Below, one piece after another: positions 23,935-33,891 of a stretch of DNA of 64,000 bases. Position 1 is the first letter of the stretch. Every line of letters begins with the position of its first letter. Source of the stretch: Carex sylvatica (lineage: Eukaryota; Streptophyta; Magnoliopsida; Poales; Cyperaceae); the NCBI GenBank assembly GCA_964058845.1, contig CAXKVR010000003.1:62001-126000 (forward strand). Direction: 5' to 3'. Made by a program: the position numbers and the translations under genes. The notes below the pieces were generated by a model. It made no database searches, was not told where the DNA came from, and saw nothing but the letters and a program-made list of their open reading frames with translations.

Positions 23935-24198
23935 CAACCGTATTTTTTTTATTCTTTTATATTATATAAGATGTTTCTTCTCATTGTGTATGATGAAGGA
24001 GGAGCAACTGTATTTTTATTATTTCTAAATCAAGTTGTCACGTTTTTTTTCTACACTATTTTTTTGTTTGTTATGTAAAACATAAAACATAAAAACTAAG
24101 ACATAATAAAACATGAAATATAATAAAACATAAAACATAATAAAATAAAACATAATAAAATAACACATAATAAAATATGAAATAGATAAAAGATAAGA
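23935..24198. repeat. AT-rich spacer between convergent MULE-2 genes
   Basis: It contains repeated AAAACATAATAAAAT-like units at about 24075-24190. It probably holds both 3' ends. No discrete terminator is definable. Confidence 0.5.
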
Positions 24199-26467
24199 TC
24201 AATGGCCGGGCATATGACCGGGATAATCTGCATGCGAAAAGCTATATCTCCGATGGCGCTGCCTGTGACCCCTGCCTAGCAGTTCTTCTTCTTGGCTACC
24301 CTCAGATGGACGTGGAGTCTCACCAAGTGAATGAGATGTGGATGCCCCTGCGTCACCACCAGGTGGACGAGATGTCGATGCCCCTGCATTTTATGTTGCA
24401 TTATTTTTTTATTATGACACCCAAAGTTAGAAAAAAAAAGTGAAGCTGACCTGCATCACCAGTACCGACAGATGGACCTCCTAGAAGCCAGCTAGTCGTC
24501 TGAACCTCACGCTCATGCTGAAAAGTATCCATAGATAGTCGTTGTGCATACTCCACATCCTCTTGATTCTGCGTATCCAAAAAATCATCAAAGGTGCGTG
24601 TGCCCAATCCCTGCTTTTGATATTCTGCCCAAGACGGATTGTGTTCACTTTGATCTTGATTGACATGCAACCACATACACATTTTTAATTCCTAAAAATA
24701 TACATGTAATTCATAAAAAATACTTCTTCTGAACGAAGTACATACCTGTCCGAGATCAAGGCCGTAACTCGGTCCATGCGGCTGAAAAAGGCTTTCCGGA
24801 TGCCAAGCTTGCATCCCCTGGTCCTGAGATACCTATAATTGAAGGTTAGTTTCATAAGTTGTGGTTTACAAATAAATTTGTTTAAGCCATGCTACAAAAT
24901 TACCTGTCCGGGGTCTGCGGCTGGATACGGTGGATTTACCGGTGCAAATGCTTCCTGGTGGATGTATTTTCTCCATTCGGTGCCGTCGTATAACCAATCC
25001 TTAAAAGGATCTGGGCCTTCGAATCTAGGTGGATCAGGATATGGATACACCCCAATAGGAGTAGGCTCGTCCGATGGAACTGCTTCCCAGTTTTCCGAAA
25101 CCTCTGCTTCATCCATCAATTGTCGCGCACATGGACCGTAACCTATATCACAGCAGAGACACCAGCCTGTCCTCATTAGTTTTTTCCCAACCTTACGCCA
25201 CCCCTTGGTGAAGAACATCTTGACACCGTGCGCCAACTCTCCAATCCCAGTCAACACCTATACACAAACAGTTTCAATTTTAGCAATTATGAGTTATAAA
25301 TATCTGAACCAATGAGAATAGCAAGTAAAAATATTTACAGTTTGAGTGATAAGTGGTTCGTGGGGAATGTGTCCACTCGGCCCATGCTCTACTCTGGGGA
25401 GCTGCATCGTACGATCCATTCCTTTCACGTGCTGGTTAAACAGATAAACAGATGCCATACATCTCTTCTGGTACCACTTGCGATAACGTGGAAGGTCATT
25501 TTGGTCAAACGAGCGACCTTCTCTAATTACTTGCGCCTCATATGCAGTAGCCAACTGAACATATGTCACGTGTCTTGTGGCCCAGGACTCGTTCTTCTTT
25601 GAGCCCAACATTAACCTGTTCATAATTTTATAACAACTTCACATCCAAAATTAACTAACATAAATAAAAAAAATAACAGTGAATAAACCTTACTTGTGCA
25701 ACTCAACGTGCGTGTGCCTATTCAGTGGATCTGGCACCAAAATCTCTTGAAACAATCAGAATTACCGCATGCAGCGATCCGAATAAGTATGCTCAACGAT
25801 CCAATAAAATATCAATGGACCGCGATACAAGTAGTAGTGCTGATAAATTTAGTAAAAATGTGAGTTATAATTTATAAGTACAGTGACATATAACTAAATT
25901 ATAACTTGATTGAAATATACCTTTCCCGCCTGAGTCACTGTCGGAAGCTTGTTGTAGACCCTTCCGTATGGCTCCCAATTTACACGATCCTCCGTCAAAC
26001 TCTGAAACTGGCCCCACGGGATACGTGCACCCTGGGTCTTAAAGTGGGAGGATGCATTGTACTTGTGCGGACCACACCATTTGTACGCAAAAGATGCGCA
26101 TGTGTTAAGTGTTGGAGCGCCCCAGATAGGTTCCCAGTTTTTAGTTTGAGGCTCAGGCCGGTGAACTGGAAAACGAGTCCACGACCAGTGCTGCAGAAGC
26201 ATCACCGGACCATGCATAGATCCTCTCCCGGGCTCGGTAGCGACACATAGATGCCGATACAGATACGCAAGAACTGCTCCACCCCAATTGTACTGTACCG
26301 GCTGGTCCAAATCCACAATTAGATCGAGATACCACAGCGGTATCCTGTCCCCGCCACTGTCCACGAACAAACTGGACGACATCAGGTCCAAGATATATGC
26401 ACGGACATACCTAGCAAAATTCAATACAATGTGAGTACATTATTGATAGGTTAAAACACAAATAAAT

Positions 26468-26513
<46 letters not shown>

Positions 26514-27225
26514 TACCACTTCAGTATTTGATCGTCGCGATCTGCCGGTAGCGTCTTGAATCGTTCACAAAATTTAGATTTCAGAAAAGTCAACTCCATT
26601 GTTTTTTCATTTTCCTCATGCCCCCATTTTTTCATAAGATCACTCTGCTCATGCTCTTTTATCCCTAACAATTCGAAGAGCCGATCTTTTGCAATCCTCC
26701 CATCTGTACTCCCCGTCACTGGGACACTCGTAATAGGCAAACCCCACAAACAGCTCACGTCCTCTAACGTAACTGTAATTTATCAAATAAAAAAATATAA
26801 ATTTCTTCATTTCAATTGTCACTAAATTATCACAAAGAAGATATTTATTTGAAGTAGTTTTGTAGTTAATACCTGCCATCTTTCCAAATGGAAGATGAAA
26901 GGTGTGCGTCTCAGCATGCCACCGCTCCACAAGTCCGTGTATTAGCGCCGTATCTATTTTTTTGTGAGGCATTACTGCGATCTGGTATAAATCCAATCGA
27001 ATCAAAAATGGCGCGTATGCAACGTGGTATGCAGTCTGACAACGGTAGTGCTTCACGTTTATAACCTCCATTTTCTATATTACAAAAAAATAAAAATTAG
27101 AAAAATTCAAACAATATGATATTTCAGAAAAAAAAAGAGTAAATGCTTACCTCATCAGAAGCGTGACCCACCCTGTGATAGTTGTGCGGTATCCACAACA
27201 GATCACTAAAATTATCCCGCGCCAT
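24199..27225 (-). pseudogene. Plant mobile domain (PMD, MAIN-like) gene of MULE-2
   Basis: Ten exons with consistent GT-AG borders and phases: 27225-27151, 27074-26873, 26772-26517, 26410-25921, 25839-25694, 25615-25339, 25257-24904, 24832-24746, 24691-24451, 24383-24199. The protein would be about 768 residues. PMD hallmarks are LVERWHAETHTFHLPFGKM (exon 2), DVSCLWGLPI (exon 3), YNWGGAVLAYLYRHLC and GPVMLLQHWSWTRFP (exon 4). The C-terminal half is low-complexity and ends in a His/Arg-rich tail. Exon 5 carries two in-frame nonsense codons close together, TAA at 25762-25764 and TGA at 25756-25758, in the segment after EHTYSDRC. I found no frameshift elsewhere, so this copy is much better preserved than that of MULE-1. 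PMD proteins are known as host factors (MAIN, MAIL1) in Arabidopsis. The transposon function is unknown. Confidence 0.9.
26467..26510. repeat. (TA)n microsatellite in PMD-2 intron 3
   Basis: About 21 uninterrupted TA units lie directly upstream of the exon 3 donor on the plus strand. Confidence 0.95.
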
Positions 27226-27289
27226 ATTTACTTCCTCATTGATTTCGTCTGCAATGCTACAAAATTAATTCAAAGTTAATTCATTGTTT

Positions 27290-28095
27290 TTAAAAAATTT
27301 AAACTAATGTAAACTGTTTTACATTTTTGTAATTATATCTAAATCAATTTAGATTATATAAATTATTGTAAACCTATTCGGAACTAATTTGTAATTTTCT
27401 AAACTATTTAACACTATTTTAAAATTTTCTAAATTTTTCTATACCGTGTTGGAACTTTACTAAATTATTCTATACTATTTTGAAACTTCCTAAATTATTC
27501 GGCCACTATTTTAAAATTTTCTAAATTATTGTAAATTAAATTTGGAACTTTCTAAATTATTCGGGCACCACTTTACATATTTTTAAATTATTTTATACTA
27601 TTTTGGGACTTTCTAAATTATTCTACATTATTTTGAAACTATTTTGGAACTTTTCTAAATTATTCTACACTATTTTGTAACTTTCTAAATTAGTCGAACT
27701 ACCATTTTAAAATTTTCTAAATATTCTAAATTGTTTTCAAATTTTTTAAACTAATCTAAACTATTTCAAAATAATCATAATTATTTCGACAATATTCTAA
27801 ACAAATAATCTAAATTATTCTCAATTGTTGAACGAATAATCTAAGCAATATTATAAATTCTAAACAATCTAAATAATATTCCAAATAATTCTAAAGAATC
27901 TAAATAATAATACAAATAATTCTAAATAATTCTAAATAATCTAAAAAATATTTCAAATAATTCTAAACAATATAAACAATATTTCAAATAATTCTAAACA
28001 ATATTCTAAATAATCTAAACAATATTCCAAATAATTCAAAATAAACTAAACAATACTCTAAATAATTCAAAATAATCTAATCAATATTCTAAACT
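27290..28095. repeat. Degenerate AT-rich array upstream of PMD-2
   Basis: About 0.8 kb is built from variants of TTCTAAATTATTC(T/G)(A/G) separated by ACTATTTTGGAACTT-like and AATATTCCAAATAATTC-like spacers. It lies between the PMD-2 first exon and the MULE-2 right subterminal region. No coding is seen. Confidence 0.7.
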
Positions 28096-28564
28096 ATTTT
28101 AATATTCTGTAAAAAAAAAAAAAAAAAAAACCCTGATGTGCTCTTCCTTTTCTTTCTCTGCCAAAACTTCACATTTTCTCCCTTCCTTCCTCTCGTGCGT
28201 CGCTCTCTCTGTTTCTCCCTCGCCGACCGACGCAGAAAAATGAAAACGAACGAAACGAAATAAAACGCGAAGGGTCACAGGGGGCGCTTAAAATACCCTC
28301 TTTCTGGTGCACCGTTAACCGGATCAAGGGTCCGGTTAACCAATAACCGAAAAAATCAATAATTTCTGGTTATCCATTAACCGGTACATTTCAAATAGTC
28401 CAGGATGTGGTTAACCGGAAATTATTGATATTTCCGGTTATTGGTTAACCGGATTGGTTAGAAATCGAATTTTTATAAAACATAGGGTAGATTCCGTAAT
28501 TTATTAATTTTTTTGGACATTTATAAAATTTTTGGCACTTTCTGACCCCGCCACATCTAGTACC

Positions 28565-29022
28565 TAGAGTGGGAAAAATGGCACGCTGGAGCCGACTCCG
28601 TCACGGCACGGTACGGTACGGGTGTTAGATACGTGCCGTGACGATTCACGTGCCATGATCAATTGTTAGCAAAGAAGACACGGCACGGCATGGCACGGAA
28701 CACGGTACGGCACGGCACGGAACACGGTACGGCACGGCATAGAATGGAACGGGAGAAGGTAGGAGACTAGAAGTGCCGACTTTGTCACGGCACGACTTGA
28801 TCACGGCACGTGAATCACGGCGCGACTTGATTACGGCACGCGATTCACAGCATGACTTAGTCACGGCATGTGAGTCACGACACGACTTGGTCACGGCACG
28901 ACTTGATCATGGCACGCGAATGGTCACGTGCCCTGACCACCCCTCATAATTTTGATCACGACACGTGACTAAGATCACAACATGTTAGTCACGGTACGGC
29001 ACGGCACGTTTTTTCCACACTA
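28565..29022. mobile_element. Non-autonomous hAT element with CACGGCACG array
   Basis: The 458-bp element is flanked by a perfect 8-bp duplication CTAGTACC (28557-28564 and 29023-29030), the hAT signature. The ends are TAGAGTGGGAAAAATGGCAC and, reverse-complemented, TAGTGTGGAAAAAACGTGCC. The interior is almost entirely overlapping CACGGCACG/CACGTGCCGTGA motifs in both orientations, with no coding capacity. It lies 21 bp to the right of the MULE-2 end. Confidence 0.9.
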
Positions 29023-29030
29023 CTAGTACC

Positions 29031-29660
29031 ACCATTTGGTCACACAATGTCTAAATTCTCCTACACCGAACTACTACCTTGGTGGATGCACAATTTGTGA
29101 TTGAACGCAGCAAGAAAAAACAAAGAAGCCCCTGCTACTAATCAATATTACTTATGATAAATATGATTCTTTCAATTCAACAACAAATTTACTTAAGAAT
29201 CTGAATCAGTTCAAAATCCTAAATAGTTTAAAGAATTTCAAACAACAAATTCAACGATCATAAAAAAAATAATAGAGATGACAATCAACACATTCAAATA
29301 AGCATAACATAACATAACATAAAACATATGACATCAACTAAGCTTAAATGGCACATTTGTGCAAAATTAAAACTACTAAAACAAAAGATCAGGTAAACTG
29401 TTGGCCTGTACCATAATCTACTTGTCTGTTTGACTAGATTTGCATTTTTTTTTTTACAGAACTAACATTTTACATATTATAACAAAAAATTTAAATTCAA
29501 AAAATTTAATATTACATATCATAAAATTATAGTATCCAACAGCTTGTCTGTCAAAATATAACTCGAGTACAAAATTCATAAAAATTCCAGACCACATCTG
29601 TTTAACCCTTTTATAACCATTAAAAGTCAATTCAAAATTCTAGCAAGACCAACCAAATTT
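29031..29660. other. AT-rich spacer, nothing recognised
   Basis: No exon or repeat that I can name. If the L38 fragment had a last exon it would lie here on minus, but I do not see the expected GLSVQDL-type end. Confidence 0.4.
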
Positions 29661-29942
29661 TTATTCAACTAGACTACTATTCAAAGAATAAAAGCAAAGA
29701 GAAACTGACCCGGGGAGGGATTGCTTGAGCTTGTCAGCCTTCTCTGAGTCGAATACACAGAGAGTGTAGAGGTACTTGGCACAACTCACCTTGAACTTTA
29801 CCACATCCTTGCTTCTCTTGATCTTGATAGAGCTGACATCCTTCCTCCTCGATGTCAGAAGGAAATTCTTGATCTCATGGATCTGCTTCGACTGTTCCAA
29901 AATCACAAACAATAATAATATTAATTTCAAGGAAATCAACAT
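29661..29942 (-). pseudogene. RPL38: Ribosomal protein eL38 gene fragment
   Basis: The minus strand encodes [18 protein letters not shown], then [20 protein letters not shown] and [19 protein letters not shown]. This is nearly the whole 69-residue cytosolic large-subunit protein eL38. The match starts at about 29895, after a TTTGGAACAG splice acceptor. That fits plant L38 genes in which the ATG is in a separate first exon. It diverges after KQSLP at about 29710, where a GGGTCAGT could be a donor. I find no final exon and no clear ATG exon with a donor. A telo-box-like CTAACCCTAG on minus at about 30008-30017 is typical of ribosomal protein promoters, so promoter and first exons may have been carried here together. 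I favour a captured or truncated copy over a working gene. Confidence 0.75.
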
Positions 29943-30239
29943 GGAAATGAGAATCTGGATAAGACTCCGTGGATTTTTTTTTTTGATTTATCGTAGAGGC
30001 GGCTGGCTAGGGTTAGTGACAGCGGCAGGCATAGGTTGATAGACGGGTTGAGCGACTCGTGAAGCGGTCGTGTGAAGGCGGGGGCTGACGGAGCAGAGGC
30101 GACAGTTCTTCCCTTTTCGCAGCACAGGCATAGGTGGAGCTCTCCTCGCGCAGGTTTTTTTTTACCTTTTCCTTCGCGCAGGAGCTAGCAGAGATAGAGA
30201 GAGACACGTGAAAGAATCGATCCTAATTTCTTTTTTTTG

Positions 30240-30483
30240 TTTTTTTTTGCAGAATTAGGATCGGTGAATTCGAAAAATCTGATTCTAATAGTATTAGGAT
30301 CAGTTATTATAAAGAATCGATCCTAATGTATCCACTATTAGAATCGGTTAATATAAAGAACCGATCCTGATAGTTTTGAGGATCGTTTATTTGAAATTAA
30401 CCGATCCAGATAGGTATTAGTATCGGTGTTTGATAATAACCAATTCAGATAGGCCGATCCTAATTCCAGTTTATCCACTAGTG
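30240..30483 (-). mobile_element. CACTA-like terminus with subterminal repeats
   Basis: The stretch ends (30469-30483) in GTTTATCCACTAGTG, whose reverse complement CACTAGTGGATAAAC is a CACTA-type tip. The preceding 230 bp contain at least seven GAACCGATCCTAAT/ATTAGGATCGGTT motifs in both orientations, as in CACTA subterminal regions. I did not find the opposite terminus, so the boundaries and any 3-bp duplication are unproven. The L38 fragment lies directly inside it. Confidence 0.6.
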
Positions 30484-30779
30484 AAAGACATTGGATAACA
30501 TAAGCATCATCTCAAGATTAGGTTAATTAATCTATAAAATTGGTAAAATAAACTTGAAAATGACCTAAGTGAGGCCTACTGTTACAACGGTCCAGAACCG
30601 TTGCAATGGTATAAATAAATCCTCAGCTAAGTTTGTGACGGTTTAATTCGATCAAACTCAACCAAACAAAACATCATATAATTTTCTATCCTCAATCTCC
30701 ACAAATGACAATGATCAAAACAAAAAAAAATCATGAAACCTCAACTAAAGCCAAGTTTCTAAGCAAGGTTCTCCAATGA

Positions 30780-32220
30780 GTGCTTGAATTCGAAACGAAG
30801 TACAATAGACGGCGCATGGAGAAAAATAAGAGGACAATATGCATTGTCTGCAACAAGGAAGGTCGTACCATTGAATCATGTTACATTATCTTCCCCAACA
30901 AGGAAGGTGGTGAGGATCAAGGCCGCCTCTTTCGACAAAGAAGAGACGATACTCAAGAAAATTAACGAGAGAAGGCCATGCAAGCCGAGAGTAATTATGA
31001 AGTACACTACAGTAGTGGTGAAGAAGTCAACTTTGAGTTTGAGAATGAAGAGATAATGAACTTAGCCTTAGTAACTATGCATGATAGTGAACTATCATCT
31101 AGCCCTGCAATTAAGGTACCCCAAAAAATTGGTTTAAATACGATAGAATGTCACAATAGTGTAGGAAATGAATGTGATTCAATGAGTGAGTTAATGACCG
31201 AAAAGTCGCCCAAGAAATCGACACCTAAGATGACATTACTGTTAGAGGAATTGCATGACGATCTACTTAGAGAAAATGACAAGATTAGCACCATGTATTC
31301 AAATGTTCTAGGTCTAGAAACTAAGGTGAAAATACTAGAGTCTATAGCTCAAGAACTATACAACAAACCCGCACATAGGAGCGAAATTGAGACTCTTGAT
31401 AGTGCCATACACGAACTAAATGAAGAACATATAAATCTCAAGACAAATGTAGTGATAAACAACTTGTTAGAATCTAAAATTCAGAATCTAGAGAATAAAA
31501 TTGTAAAACTTGAGAAACTTAATCAAAATTGTCAATGTAAATCACATCTACGAGAAATTTAAAACTCTAAAAACAACTATACATTACCTAGAAAGTGAAA
31601 ATAGTGAATTGAGATCAACAAAAGAATTCAAAAACTTTACTAAACTAGATCCACACAAAAATTTCCAAATATATGATCGATCTAGGAATATAGGTAATAA
31701 AAAACTTTGTCAAGGATATTACAAGAATAAGTTCCCATCTAAATCAAAACCCTTGACAAACTACTACCCAAAGATGAACCATAACCAACATATCAATAAT
31801 AGGAAGTGTCAGAAATTCAAATTTGATCAACCAAAATATACATCAATTAAATTCAACAAAGATGAACATTTTAACAATCATGAATCAAAGAAAATGTATT
31901 TTGAGAACAAAGAGGGAAAATGGCATCACAAGCAAAATAACCTAACCAACAATCTTTTCTTTAAAACTAAAGAATACAAAAAATTGACTCATAAATTCAA
32001 TGACCGAATAAACACTAATAAGAACATAAATTCAACTATGAGATCCAACAACATAAAAGTAGTAACAATCCAAGCTAGATCTCAAATTCAAGAAAAGAGG
32101 AGTTCATCCAATCACACTCCCAAACCAATATCAAGATCAAATTTAAATAAGAACTCAATAATTCGGGAATCATCTATTACTTGTCATTTGTGTTGCAACA
32201 AGGGACACTCGTTGTTGAGT
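30780..32220 (+). pseudogene. Eroded SIRE/Maximus-like copia gag remnant
   Basis: Two to three open segments (about 30784-30965, 30978-31562, 31561-32220) in different frames read as one decayed Gag. Visible: a zinc-knuckle-like CIVCNKEGRTIESC in which the usual His is Arg; a segment with SSGEEVNFEFENEE...NLALVTMHD resembling the acidic part after the knuckle in SIRE-type Gag; a long Leu-heptad coiled coil (about 31220-31530); a second truncated CHLCCNKGH at about 32190. No pol, LTR or primer site is visible. It breaks off where a palindromic repeat begins. The family assignment rests on pattern resemblance, not a search. Confidence 0.55.
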
Positions 32221-32234
32221 GTAGGCATAGGAGG

Positions 32235-32510
32235 AAGAACAACATATCAAATTTTGTTTGAGTTTCTACGTAATATTTATACTAAAATGTGCATAGAGAT
32301 AAAATTTTAAATTTTATAGAATTTTTTTACTATTGTTTAAGATAGATACAAAAATTATTGTTTTTGAACCGTTTAAAAAACAGTAATTTTGTACTCTTAA
32401 AAAATAATAATTTTTTTTTCAAAAATTATAAAATTTTATCAATAACTATATTTTAGTATATATATCATGTTGAACAGTTCGAATTAATAATTTAAATTTT
32501 AAAAATAAAG
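32235..32510. repeat. Degenerate palindromic MITE-like copy
   Basis: Imperfect inverted arms (AAAATTTTAAATTTTATAGAA and its partner AAATTATAAAATTTTATC) surround a centre near 32390. The arms end in CATGTTGAACAGTTCGAATTA, matching the hairpin element at 54210-54578 (CATGTTGAACGGTTCGGATCA). Confidence 0.5.
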
Positions 32511-33880
32511 ATATAAAATATAATGAAGTACGAAAGACATGACATAAGACATTGGAACCCTTTCTCTTAATAAAAATGTGGGCAAGTTGGGGCTAGGAAG
32601 GACTGGAGGAGCGACCTTAGCAAGTTGGGGCTAGACGAGAGCACAATGCGCTGTTAAATAAAGACGGCAGGGTTATTTTGTCGGTTTGTGTTTCTCAGCA
32701 TGAATTCGGATGCTCGCGCCTCACTTGCCTCTGGCTCTCTTTTATTGTCTTTTGTCTTTTTCTCTCCTGTTTCTGTGTCTCTGTATCGCTCCGTTTAAAA
32801 CAAACAAACAAACACATCCCTCAGCCTCAGGTCCCCTCCTTCTCTCCCTCTCTCCCTCTCCTTTTTTTCCGTAGTCTGTACAGTGCATGCAACTATGTAC
32901 ACTTGTTGTTTGTTCTGAACTGGATGTCTATTGGCAAATAAGAAAATATGTTTTTTTTTGCGGTGATGTTGACTGTATTTAAAATGTGACAGATTTTATA
33001 ACTTGTTTGATCTCAAAATATTAATTTTATGTCGCAAAAGGTGTATTTATTTATTTGCAAATTCTTTAGAGCATAAAAAATTTTATGCCAGTAATATAGT
33101 TTTTTAAAATAATATATTTTTTAGTATTTGTTCTGATGAATAGATGAACTAAATATATAATTTGTGAATAATTTGTGTTATTCGTACTGTTCGGAGATAT
33201 AGTAAATAATACGATTAGAATAAAAGTTGAATATTTATTCTAAATTATCAGCAACTAATGATTTTTAATTTGGCCTTTAAAAATAAAATTATAATGGTAT
33301 TTTATTTGAAATAATAAAAGGTCAAACTATTTGCTTTATTCTACTGTATTATATCCAAATCAAGAATTTTAAACTGCGCTAATTTATAATGAATTTTAAA
33401 TTTGTTATTTACTCACAAAGAAATCTCTCTTATTGATTAAAAAATGAAGTCATTTTTTTATGTTGGTAAATTCATAATTTTTTAGTAAACATTAAAAAAA
33501 ATAACCAAACTGCATTAAATCTTATTTGTAAACATTTACAAGCACATAAAACATGCCTATAACTTACTTTTCTTTCAGATTAAATTGCATCGTTTTGTTT
33601 TCCCATCAAGGAGTATTCATAATAAATTCATTAAAAAAGTGCAATTTTGCTATTTATTTTGCCATGCAAAATCAGCTCCGTCGTTTTCTTAACAAGACAT
33701 TTTATCATCTGACATGCATGCATCGTCTGATGTCTTCTTTAAAAAATATATATATCATATAAAAATCAACGAAAGTTACTGACTTAATTAATCTGCAATT
33801 TGCTCAGTGCCAAAATATAAATATTGCACCAATGAGTTAAATGCAAGCATCAAAGCAGGCTAAGCAATTATTTTCTCATC
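32511..33880. other. AT-rich sequence, no gene recognised
   Basis: A 32590-32640 stretch has AAGTTGGGGCTAG twice, and a CT-rich tract is at 32820-32870. The plus-strand open stretches here show no domain I recognise. Confidence 0.4.
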
Positions 33881-33891
33881 TTATTTTCTTG

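Larger units (their letters stand above)
19281..28535. mobile_element. Mutator-like element MULE-2 carrying MURA, a small ORF and a PMD gene
   Basis: The 9255-bp element has a perfect 9-bp target duplication CACTTTCTG at 19272-19280 and 28536-28544. Terminal inverted repeats of roughly 200 bp start CCGAAATTTTTATAAATGTC on the left and, reverse-complemented, CCAAAAATTTTATAAATGTC on the right. Both then share TTATGGAATCTACCCTAT-like sequence and a run of CCGGTTAACC motifs. MURA and a small ORF are on plus and the PMD gene on minus, tail to tail, which is the mirror image of MULE-1. The ends differ from MULE-1, so the two are separate families with the same gene content. Both large genes carry stops. 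Confidence 0.95.
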
